NCBI GenBank assembly: GCA_947378425.1
Contig: CANCJV010000003.1
Span: forward strand, 62,001-126,000
DNA length: 64,000 bases
Source of the DNA: Synechococcaceae cyanobacterium
GTDB taxonomy: Bacteria; Cyanobacteriota; Cyanobacteriia; PCC-6307; Cyanobiaceae
Reading direction: 5' to 3'
Made by a program: the position numbers and the translations under genes. The number at the start of each line of letters is the position of its first letter. Positions within the stretch are counted from its first letter, which is position 1. Under the pieces are notes generated by a model that saw nothing but the letters and a program-made list of their open reading frames with translations, was not told where the DNA came from and did not search any database. Below, one piece after another: positions 30,196 through 37,768 of the stretch.

Positions 30196-30972
30196 ATGGT
30201 GCAGCGTCTGAAGGCCGTGTTCTGGGATGTGGACGGCACCCTGGCTGAGACCGAAATGGCCGGTCATCGCCAGGCCTTCAATCGGGCCTTCGCCGAGGCT
30301 GCGTTGCCCTGGCACTGGGATCCCCCCACCTACACCCGCTTGTTGAGCATCAGTGGTGGCCGGGACCGGATCGCCACTTTTCTGGCCGAAGTGGAAGGAG
30401 TCGTCCCCGAGCCAGCACGCCTGGATCAGCTCCAGGCGTGCAAGCAGGTCCACTACCACCAGCTGCTGCAGACCGGCGGCCTGGCGCCACGGCCCGGTGT
30501 GGCTCGCCTGATGGCTGAAATCGCGGCGGCCGGCATCCCCCAGGCGATCGTCACCGCCAGTGGCCGCAGTGCCGTGGCAGGCCTGATGAATTCCTGTTTC
30601 GCGGATCTCCGGCAGTCTTTCCGCTTCTGGGTCTGTGGTGAGGATGTGCAGCACAAGAAGCCCCACCCAGAGGCCTACCGACGGGCGATCGAGCAAGCCC
30701 AGGTGGATCCCTGCCAGATTCTGGTGCTGGAAGATTCGGCCCAGGGTCTGACGGCCGCCGTCACTGCCGGCCTGAACACCCTGGTGACCCTCAGCCAGAT
30801 GTCCTTGGCCGAACCCCTGGAGCAGTTCGAGGCGGCGCGGGCGGTGCTGGATGGTCTGGGAGATTCGGCCGCCCCGGCGCTTGTCAGACGTGGCCCCGCT
30901 TGCCCGGGTGGCCAGGTGACCCTCGCCTACCTGCAGGATCTGCTCAACGAGCAGCAGGATCGTGATGGCTGA
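30196..30972 (+). CDS. HAD-superfamily phosphatase (CbbY-like)
   Basis: A 258-residue HAD hydrolase with motif I FWDVDGTLAETE (nucleophile Asp near residue 11), motif II TASGR and motif III/IV KKPHPEAY with LEDSAQGL. It resembles CbbY-type enzymes, which remove a phosphate from sugar by-products such as xylulose-1,5-bisphosphate that inhibit Rubisco. The neighbouring glycerate kinase supports a link to photorespiratory sugar and acid metabolism (inference). Its stop overlaps the start of the Ycf20-like gene. Confidence 0.82.
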   Translation: MVQRLKAVFWDVDGTLAETEMAGHRQAFNRAFAEAALPWHWDPPTYTRLLSISGGRDRIATFLAEVEGVVPEPARLDQLQACKQVHYHQLLQTGGLAPRPGVARLMAEIAAAGIPQAIVTASGRSAVAGLMNSCFADLRQSFRFWVCGEDVQHKKPHPEAYRRAIEQAQVDPCQILVLEDSAQGLTAAVTAGLNTLVTLSQMSLAEPLEQFEAARAVLDGLGDSAAPALVRRGPACPGGQVTLAYLQDLLNEQQDRDG

Positions 30973-31357
30973 GCCACGATTGCCACAGATCCGACAGCAG
31001 CAGGTTGGACAGCAGCCAATCCGCCTGCAGCAAACCCGACTGCAGGGCGTTCAGCGGCGCCTGGGAGACTCCCTGCTGAGCCAACTGCGTCGCAGCTGGC
31101 GAGCCGGAAGTCTGTCGATCCTCTCGCTGTTGATCGGTTTCTATCTGGCCCAGAACCTCACCGCCATGCTGCTGGTGCGCTTCCGGGGGGGGCGGCCTGT
31201 GCTGGTCCTGGGACTGGTGCTGGTGTTTGAACTGATCGTGCGACTGCGGACCCGGTTGGTGAGCGGACCGGCACCCCTGGGCTGGGTCATGGTCGACAAC
31301 CTCAGGATCGGGGCCACCTACGCCATGGTCTTTGAGGCTTTCAAACTTGGAACCTGA
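30965..31357 (+). CDS. Ycf20/DUF565-family membrane protein
   Basis: A 130-residue protein. After a Gln/Arg-rich N-terminus (RQQQVGQQPIRLQQTRLQGV) come the helices ILSLLIGFYLAQNLTAM and VLVLGLVLVFELIVRLRTRL, then a segment [20 protein letters not shown] that ends the DUF565 domain, shared with chloroplast-encoded Ycf20. Ycf20 in algae influences non-photochemical quenching. The start ATG 30965 overlaps the end of the HAD gene and its own stop overlaps the start of the glycerate kinase gene, a tight operon. Confidence 0.8.
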   Translation: MAEPRLPQIRQQQVGQQPIRLQQTRLQGVQRRLGDSLLSQLRRSWRAGSLSILSLLIGFYLAQNLTAMLLVRFRGGRPVLVLGLVLVFELIVRLRTRLVSGPAPLGWVMVDNLRIGATYAMVFEAFKLGT

Positions 31358-32681
31358 GCAGGCTCTGAAGGCCTGGCGGACGTCGGGGCAGCCGGCGCTC
31401 GATCCCCAGCTGCTGCTGGGTTTTGCCCTGCCGCTGTTGCAGCACCTTGTCGCCTTGCGCAGCCAGGACAGCGCCCGACTGCCGTTGCTGGCCCTCAACG
31501 GGCCTGTGGGGGCCGGCAAGACCAGCCTGGGTCGGGCGCTGGAGGCCCTCGCTCCGAGCCTTGGCCTGAGGTTGAGGGTGGCCTCGATCGATGATCTTTA
31601 TCTGCCCTGGCCGCAGCGACAACGGCGGCTGGCGGGCAATCCTTTCGCCGTGTCGCGGGTGCCTCCGGGCAGCCACGATCTGGAGTTGCTGCTGGAAGCG
31701 TTGGGCAACTGGCGTCAGAGCGGCACCCTGCGCCTGCCCCGTTTTGACAAGACCCTGGCCCAGGGTCAGGGGGATCGCTCTGGCTGGCGCCAGGGGCCCT
31801 GTGACGCCCTGGTGCTGGAGGGTTGGCTGATGGGTTGCCGCGCCCTCGGCCCGGAAGGCCTGGCCACGGCCCTGCACGCTCTCGATCCGGACCGGCCAGG
31901 CTTCGGAGGAGCGCCGGCTCTGACGACGAGCGAGCTGGCGTGGCTGCCGACCTGGGACCGTCAGTTGGAAGCCTATGAACCCCTGTGGGAGGCCTGTGAT
32001 GGGCTCTGGGTGCTGCGGCCCCTGAGCTGGGAATTGCCGAGGCGCTGGCGCTTCCAGGCTGAGGCTCGCCAGCGCCGCCATGGTGGGGGCTGGTTGCCAC
32101 CCGCCGCCCTGGAGCAGTTGGTGCGATCCAGCCTCTGCTCCTTGCCACCGTCTCTGTATCAAGACCCCCTGGTGGCGGATCCGCTGCTGGTGCTTCAGCC
32201 AGAGCTGGTGAGGGAGCCGGCCATGGCCACAGTGGACATGGTCCCCGGGGACCCGGCAGCATCGGTAAGGCTGGCTCCGGACCTGAGGGATCAGGAGCTG
32301 ACGGTGCTGACGGCGATCGCCCTTGACTTCAACGGCTCGCCCAGACCAGCCGCCGATTTCAGCATCCCGCAACGATGGACATCGGCCGCTGGTGCTACTA
32401 CCTGGTTGTCCCTGGCCACCGGATCTCTTGCTGCTCTTGAGGCGACGGCCAAAACCCCATCTGGAGTGCCAACCCCAAGGGCAGAGACGGCAACATCACC
32501 GATGCCGTCTGAAACCAGTCCGCATCAGCACTCTCAGGCCTCGGCTGTTCAGGTGCCGGTGGAGGGTCTGAACGTCGAAGGGGTTGCCGTGCTGGATGGA
32601 CGTCGCCGCTGCCGGGGCCTGTGGCGGCGGCAGCGCCAGACTCAGGCTTCGCCTTCCGACTCCTCTTCGCTGATGGGGTAG
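31332..32681 (+). CDS. D-glycerate 3-kinase (P-loop), with long C-terminal tail
   Basis: A P-loop kinase of the phosphoribulokinase/uridine-kinase-like group: Walker [13 protein letters not shown] (residues ~55-67), the SIDDLYLP strand, [15 protein letters not shown] and [11 protein letters not shown] are typical of plant- and cyanobacteria-type glycerate kinase, which closes photorespiration by forming 3-phosphoglycerate. Homology fades around residue 310; the last ~130 residues are Pro/Thr/Ser-rich and unlike the family. The frame runs 40 bases into the convergent rpmF gene, which is unusual, so the true 3' end may be earlier or altered by a frameshift. The start is a TTG at 31332 that overlaps the upstream gene. 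Confidence 0.8.
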   Translation: MRLSNLEPEQALKAWRTSGQPALDPQLLLGFALPLLQHLVALRSQDSARLPLLALNGPVGAGKTSLGRALEALAPSLGLRLRVASIDDLYLPWPQRQRRLAGNPFAVSRVPPGSHDLELLLEALGNWRQSGTLRLPRFDKTLAQGQGDRSGWRQGPCDALVLEGWLMGCRALGPEGLATALHALDPDRPGFGGAPALTTSELAWLPTWDRQLEAYEPLWEACDGLWVLRPLSWELPRRWRFQAEARQRRHGGGWLPPAALEQLVRSSLCSLPPSLYQDPLVADPLLVLQPELVREPAMATVDMVPGDPAASVRLAPDLRDQELTVLTAIALDFNGSPRPAADFSIPQRWTSAAGATTWLSLATGSLAALEATAKTPSGVPTPRAETATSPMPSETSPHQHSQASAVQVPVEGLNVEGVAVLDGRRRCRGLWRRQRQTQASPSDSSSLMG

Positions 32682-32821
32682 ACGAAGCCCTGGGCACGGC
32701 CACTCAGAACGGCCTTGCCGATGGAGAGTGCCTTCTGGGCGGCAACGCCTGCCTTGGCCTTCCAGTGGGCGTGACGTTGGTTGCGCTTGCCTTTGGAGGT
32801 TTTCTTCTTGGGTACAGCCAT
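32642..32821 (-). CDS. rpmF: 50S ribosomal protein L32
   Basis: A 59-residue ribosomal protein. It starts [20 protein letters not shown], the signature of L32, followed by [15 protein letters not shown] and an acidic end. It is too short to appear in standard long-ORF lists but is certain. It runs convergently towards glycerate kinase, whose open frame overlaps its last 40 bases, and lies 88 bases from the divergent ftsH start. Confidence 0.97.
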   Translation of the reverse strand: MAVPKKKTSKGKRNQRHAHWKAKAGVAAQKALSIGKAVLSGRAQGFVYPISEEESEGEA

Positions 32822-32909
32822 CCCTAACGCTCAAGAACCAAACCAAGATCTTCCGCTGCCAACTGACCTTTCGTCAAATCGCTACAGTCGATTCCTGCCC
32901 TGAACCTCC

Positions 32910-34814
32910 GTGACCATTAGCCCCAACCCCGCCCTGGCCACCCCTGCCGTCGCCGGCCAACCCTCCCGACCGGCAGCCAGTGGGCCCTTCACCCTCGGTG
33001 GCTTCAATGCTGACACTCCCTCCTACAGCCAACTGCTGCAGGATCTCGGCAAGGGTCGCGTCAAATCGTTGGAGCTGGCTCCACGGCAACGGCTGGTCAA
33101 TGTGGAGTTCAAGGACGGCAAACGGGTTCAGGTACCCGTCTTCAGCGACAACCAGGTGTTGCTGCGCACGGCTGAACAGGCCCGGGTTCCCCTGACAGTG
33201 CGCGATGAGCGCGGTGACGATGCCACCGCCGGCCTGATCAGCAACGGCCTGCTGCTGGTGCTGTTGCTGGTGGGTCTCACCCTGCTCGTGCGCCGCTCTG
33301 CCCAGGTCGCCAACAAGGCGATGGGCTTTGGCCGCAGTCAGCCGAAATTGCAGGCCGAGGGATCGATTCCCGTGCGCTTTGAGGACGTGGCGGGCATCAA
33401 TGAAGCCAAGGAGGAATTGCAGGAGGTCGTCTCCTTCCTCAAGGCCCCCGAGCGCTTCACCGCGATCGGCGCCAAGATCCCCAGAGGGGTGCTGTTGGTG
33501 GGTCCCCCAGGCACCGGTAAAACCTTGCTGGCCCGAGCGATTGCCGGCGAAGCGGGCGTGCCTTTCTTTTCGATGGCGGCCTCTGAGTTCGTCGAGATGT
33601 TTGTTGGTGTGGGCGCCAGTCGGGTGAGGGATCTGTTCCGCAAGGCCAAGGCCAAGGCCCCTTGCATCATCTTCATTGACGAGATCGATGCGGTTGGTCG
33701 CCAGCGAGGGGCGGGTATCGGTGGTGGTAACGACGAGCGGGAGCAGACGCTCAATCAACTGCTCACCGAAATGGATGGCTTTGAGGACAACTCCGGGGTG
33801 ATCTTGCTGGCCGCCACCAACCGGGCCGATGTGCTCGATTCGGCCCTCATGCGGCCTGGCCGCTTCGATCGGCGCATCACCGTTGATCTGCCCGATCGCA
33901 AGGGCCGCGAAGAAATCCTGGCGGTCCATGCCCGCACCCGGCCCCTCGATCCGGCGGTGTCCCTGGCGGATTGGGCCGCCCGCACGCCCGGCTTCTCGGG
34001 CGCTGATCTTTCCAATCTGATCAATGAAGCGGCGATTCTCACCGCCCGGCGCCAGCAGAGCTGCATTGATGACGCCTGCCTCGGTGCCGCCCTGGAGCGC
34101 ATCACCATGGGTCTCACCGCCGCCCCACTCCAGGACAGCGCCAAGAAGCGCCTGATCGCTTACCACGAGGTCGGCCATGCCCTGCTCACCACCCTCTTGC
34201 CCCATGCCGACAGGCTCGACAAAGTGACGCTGCTGCCCAGAGCCGGTGGGGTCGGTGGTTTTGCCCGCACAATGCCTGATGAGGACATCCTCGACTCCGG
34301 CCTGATCAGCCGTGCCTATCTGCTGGCGAAGCTGGTGGTGGTGCTCGGTGGTCGCGCCGCCGAGATGGTGGTCTTCGGTCCCAGTGAGGTCACCCAGGGA
34401 GCGGCCAGTGACCTGCAGATGGTCAGCCGTATCGGGAGGGAAATGGTGACCCGCTATGGGTTCTCGGAGCTGGGGCCGTTGGCCCTTGAAAGCGACGACG
34501 GCGAAGTGTTCCTGGGACGCGACTGGTTCCGCGCCCAGCCCCATTACTCCCTGGACACGGGCAATCGCATCGACCGACAGGTGCGGGAGCTGGCCTGCCA
34601 GTCCCTGGATCGGGCCATGGCGCTTCTGGGTCCCCGCCGCGAGCTGATGGACGATCTGGTGGATCGCCTGATCGCTGAGGAAACCATCGATGGCGACAGC
34701 TTCCGCCAGTCGGTGGCGGCATGGGAGTCCCATCATCCCGATCTGGCCATGACTGGGGAGGCGGTTCAGCCGCTGCCGGCGGCTCGCCTGCCGGTGCCGG
34801 TGGGCGAACCCTGA
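32910..34814 (+). CDS. ftsH: ATP-dependent zinc metalloprotease FtsH
   Basis: A membrane AAA+ protease that in cyanobacteria removes damaged D1 protein. The 634-residue chain begins with a Pro-rich region and a membrane segment ([19 protein letters not shown], residues ~110-130); the usual first helix is absent or weak. Walker A GPPGTGKT is at residues 198-205, DEIDAVG follows, and the zinc site HEVGH is at 419-423. The start is a GTG at 32910. Cyanobacteria have four FtsH paralogues (FtsH1-4), and the sequence alone does not place this one firmly. Confidence 0.95.
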   Translation: MTISPNPALATPAVAGQPSRPAASGPFTLGGFNADTPSYSQLLQDLGKGRVKSLELAPRQRLVNVEFKDGKRVQVPVFSDNQVLLRTAEQARVPLTVRDERGDDATAGLISNGLLLVLLLVGLTLLVRRSAQVANKAMGFGRSQPKLQAEGSIPVRFEDVAGINEAKEELQEVVSFLKAPERFTAIGAKIPRGVLLVGPPGTGKTLLARAIAGEAGVPFFSMAASEFVEMFVGVGASRVRDLFRKAKAKAPCIIFIDEIDAVGRQRGAGIGGGNDEREQTLNQLLTEMDGFEDNSGVILLAATNRADVLDSALMRPGRFDRRITVDLPDRKGREEILAVHARTRPLDPAVSLADWAARTPGFSGADLSNLINEAAILTARRQQSCIDDACLGAALERITMGLTAAPLQDSAKKRLIAYHEVGHALLTTLLPHADRLDKVTLLPRAGGVGGFARTMPDEDILDSGLISRAYLLAKLVVVLGGRAAEMVVFGPSEVTQGAASDLQMVSRIGREMVTRYGFSELGPLALESDDGEVFLGRDWFRAQPHYSLDTGNRIDRQVRELACQSLDRAMALLGPRRELMDDLVDRLIAEETIDGDSFRQSVAAWESHHPDLAMTGEAVQPLPAARLPVPVGEP

Positions 34815-34890
34815 GCCTCACGTCGTCATCCAGGCTGGCCATGTCGGCCAGAGCTTGGGCTGGTCGGCCATGGCCGGGCTACCACAGGGA

Positions 34891-35859
34891 TCAGTTGTTG
34901 GTGCCGGCAAAGCGGATGTCCAGGCTGCGGAGGTAGGTGTGCAGCCCGGAGTCCTGAATCGGCAGCAGCCGGGCCGTGCGATCGCTTTCATTGACGTGGG
35001 CATGCCAATGGCCTGGTGGCGTGATGAACGCTCCGCCCGCCTGCCAGTCGATGCGATGGGGATCGCGGATGGAGCCGTCATCGCTGAGCTCCCTGCCCAC
35101 CAGGGTGTAACAGCCGGGATCGCAGTCCACGATCAGATCGAGGGCTACGGATTGATGGCGATGGGGGGGCTGGATCGCCCCGGCCGGCACCACCCCGAGC
35201 ATGGCCCAGAGGGTGTGGCTGACGGTGCGGCTGGCGGGCAGATCCTCGTGGGCCAGCAGGATGCTCAGCCTGTTGCTGCGGGCGGAGCTGGGATCGTCCA
35301 GCAGCGTCTGCAGTTCGGCCTCAAGCCGCTCGCTGGGGTAATGACTGGCCCGAAACCTGGCCCCGATGGGGGCCACTCCCAGGTAGCTGAGCAGGGGGCC
35401 GTCGTGGACCCAGTACAGAATGCTTTCCTCACGGGCCAGCAGCAGGGGATCTGGGCCGGCGGGCAGCACAAACAGATCGCCTGTTGCCCAGGTGAGTTCC
35501 AGCGCCGCTTGATCCGGGCCCGCTGGACGCTGCAGCTGGCCTGAGCCCCGCAGCACATAAAACAGAGAGCTGGTGGCGCTGGCGGCCGCCTCGAGCGCTT
35601 CGCCGGCCAGCAGCCTCAGGAAATGAGCCGCCAGAGCCGGGCTGGTGGCCGGACCGGAACAGCCCAGCTCCTCACTGAGATCAAGGGGCAGGATGGCCGT
35701 GGGACCCGCACCATGCAGCTCGGGCCCCCACTGCCGGTAGGCGATCGGTTCGGTCAGGCCAGCGCGGATCGGATTGGCCGCCTGGCGGTAATCGAAGATC
35801 CGAATGCCGGCCTGCCAGTCGTGCCGGTTCAGCGATGGGGTTGGACTCTGGCTCATCAT
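34891..35859 (-). CDS. Bicupin-domain protein
   Basis: A 322-residue protein with two cupin folds. The first half contains SSLFYVLRGSGQLQRPAGPD and the TWATGDLFVLPAG loop; the second has PPHRHQSVALDLIVDCDPG and later FITPPGHWHAHVNESD, with His residues that could bind a metal in the second cupin only. Gentisate-dioxygenase-like bicupins share this layout, but the first cupin lacks the His cluster and the substrate is unknown. Two ATG codons lie in tandem at the start (35859 and 35856). Confidence 0.78.
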   Translation of the reverse strand: MMSQSPTPSLNRHDWQAGIRIFDYRQAANPIRAGLTEPIAYRQWGPELHGAGPTAILPLDLSEELGCSGPATSPALAAHFLRLLAGEALEAAASATSSLFYVLRGSGQLQRPAGPDQAALELTWATGDLFVLPAGPDPLLLAREESILYWVHDGPLLSYLGVAPIGARFRASHYPSERLEAELQTLLDDPSSARSNRLSILLAHEDLPASRTVSHTLWAMLGVVPAGAIQPPHRHQSVALDLIVDCDPGCYTLVGRELSDDGSIRDPHRIDWQAGGAFITPPGHWHAHVNESDRTARLLPIQDSGLHTYLRSLDIRFAGTNN

Positions 35860-35976
35860 TCCCTCCCTGGCATGGAGCGAACCCTATGGGATCGACCTTG
35901 GTCTTTGAGCTTTCGAAGCATCAGGCTTGCTGACGTTGACGCGCGTCATCGCTGATACCAGGGAGGAATGGCGCCT

Positions 35977-36252
35977 TCAGCCGCCAGCGACCGCCGGCAC
36001 GATGCTGACCTCATCGCCATCGGCGAGGGCCGTGGTCTGGTTGTCGAGGAAGCGGATGTCTTCGCTGTTGACATAGACGTTCAGAAAGCGCCGCAGTTTG
36101 CCGTTCTCATCACAGAGGCGGCCGAGGATGCCTGGAAAGCGGGTCTCAAGGGCCTGCAGCAGGCCATCGACGCTGTTGGCATCTAGGCTGACGCTGGCTT
36201 CGTCGTTGGTGAACTTCTGCAGGGGCGTGGGAATCAGTACCTGGACGGCCAT
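35977..36252 (-). CDS. MoaD/ThiS-family ubiquitin-like sulfur carrier
   Basis: A 91-residue beta-grasp protein ending with the exposed Gly-Gly ([10 protein letters not shown]) needed to carry a thiocarboxylate. [20 protein letters not shown] and [14 protein letters not shown] match the MoaD pattern. It lies 111 bases downstream of thrC on the same strand. In other bacteria a MoaD-like carrier (CysO) beside a PLP enzyme donates sulfur to O-phosphohomoserine- or O-phosphoserine-like substrates; whether this protein works with threonine synthase is a hypothesis. Confidence 0.85.
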   Translation of the reverse strand: MAVQVLIPTPLQKFTNDEASVSLDANSVDGLLQALETRFPGILGRLCDENGKLRRFLNVYVNSEDIRFLDNQTTALADGDEVSIVPAVAGG

Positions 36253-36363
36253 GGGAGCAGCTGGGGCGGGGAAAGGAGTGATGAGGGCGCTGACGGGCCG
36301 GAACCCGCTGGCGGTTTTCAGTGGCGGAGACGGGTCGAGGCCAGACGCGATGACCGTGGAGCT

Positions 36364-37647
36364 TCAGCCGGCGCTCTCGGTGGTGGGCCGGTGCAGGGAC
36401 TGCGAGCGCTCCCAGGCGGCGTTGAAGCTGTCGAGCTGGGCCTCGATCAGGAACGGTTCGCCGATGGAGGACGCGATCGCCTCGGTGGTTTTGAGGCCGT
36501 TGCCGGTGATGTAGGCCACGGTGGTTTCGCTGGGGTCGATCTTGCCCTGTTCCACCAGCTTCTTGAGCACCGCAATCGTGGTGCCACCGGCGGTTTCGGT
36601 GAAGATGCCCTCCGTTTCGGCCAGCAGCTTGATGCCTTCGATGATCTCCTCATCGCTGACGGCGCTGATGGTGCCGCCGGTGCGATTGGCGATGTCAATG
36701 GCGTAGGGGCCGTCGGCCGGATTGCCGATGGCGATCGACTTGGCGATGGTGTTCGGCTTGACCGGGATGATGAAGTCGCGGCCATCGGCGAAGGCCTGGG
36801 CGATCGGCATGCAACCTTCGGCCTGGGCGCCGCTGAAGCGCACCGGCTTCTCCTCCACCAGACCCACCTTGATGAATTCATCAAAACCCTTGCGGATCTT
36901 GGTGAACAGGGAACCGGAGGCCAGGGGCGCCACGATGTGATCAGGCAGGCGCCAGCCGAGCTGTTCGATCACCTCATAGCCGAGGGTCTTGGAGCCCTCC
37001 GAGTAATAAGGGCGGAGATTGATGTTGACAAAGCCCCAGCCATGGGTGTTGGCCACTTCTGAACACAGGCGGTTCACCTGGTCGTAGTTGCCCTTCACTG
37101 CCATCAGCGTGGGGTTGTAGACCAGGGTGCCCAGCACCTTGCCCAACTCCAGATCGCTGGGGATGAACACACAGCACTCCAGGCCGGCATGGGCGGCGAT
37201 GGCGGCGGTGGAGTTGGCCAGGTTGCCGGTGGAGGCGCAGCTCACCGTGGTGAAGCCGAGTTCTCGGGCGCGGGTCAGAGCCACCGACACCACCCGGTCC
37301 TTGAAGGAGAGCGTCGGCATGTTGACGCCGTCATTCTTGATATGGAGCTCCTTGAGTCCCAGACGCTTCGCCAGCCGGTTGGCGCGCAGCAGCGGGGTGA
37401 AGCCGGTGCCGACATCGATGGGATCGCCCTCGATCGGCAGGAACTCGCGGTAGCGCCAGATCGAGACGGGCCCGGCTTCGATGGTGGCGCGGCTGACCCG
37501 GGCCCGGATCGCCTCGTAGTCGTAGACGACTTCCAGGGGGCCGAAGCAGACGTCCTCGCAGACGTGCCTTGCTGTGGCCTCATAGGCCTGGCCGCACTCC
37601 TTGCAGCGCAGGCCCGTGAAGGTGGAGCGGGACAGGGTGGCAGTCAA
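36364..37647 (-). CDS. thrC: Threonine synthase
   Basis: ThrC is a PLP enzyme that converts O-phosphohomoserine to threonine. The 427-residue protein carries the PLP lysine K116 in TLSFKDRVV, the SCASTGNLANSTAA phosphate loop and the ETAGGTT segment. The N-terminus holds four Cys (C15, C18, C30, C34) in a zinc-ribbon-like pattern (GLRCKECGQ, HVCEDVCFG), unusual in ThrC of many bacteria but seen in cyanobacterial and archaeal forms. The start is a TTG at 37647, the first start after an in-frame TGA, so it appears genuine. It is divergent from UPF0182. Confidence 0.93.
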   Translation of the reverse strand: MTATLSRSTFTGLRCKECGQAYEATARHVCEDVCFGPLEVVYDYEAIRARVSRATIEAGPVSIWRYREFLPIEGDPIDVGTGFTPLLRANRLAKRLGLKELHIKNDGVNMPTLSFKDRVVSVALTRARELGFTTVSCASTGNLANSTAAIAAHAGLECCVFIPSDLELGKVLGTLVYNPTLMAVKGNYDQVNRLCSEVANTHGWGFVNINLRPYYSEGSKTLGYEVIEQLGWRLPDHIVAPLASGSLFTKIRKGFDEFIKVGLVEEKPVRFSGAQAEGCMPIAQAFADGRDFIIPVKPNTIAKSIAIGNPADGPYAIDIANRTGGTISAVSDEEIIEGIKLLAETEGIFTETAGGTTIAVLKKLVEQGKIDPSETTVAYITGNGLKTTEAIASSIGEPFLIEAQLDSFNAAWERSQSLHRPTTESAG

Positions 37648-37768
37648 GGAACCAACCGTGATTGTGGCTCAGGTTACCAGCGCTGAACCGGGTGTTGTTT
37701 TATTTCCGACCTGCTCAGTCGGATTTTGCGGTCCATGGTGTTGCCGGCGGCCCACCTAACCTCAGTCC

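Noticed and set aside
32874-34736. 620-residue minus-strand frame opposite ftsH
   Set aside because: Antisense shadow of a gene with complete AAA and zinc-protease motifs.
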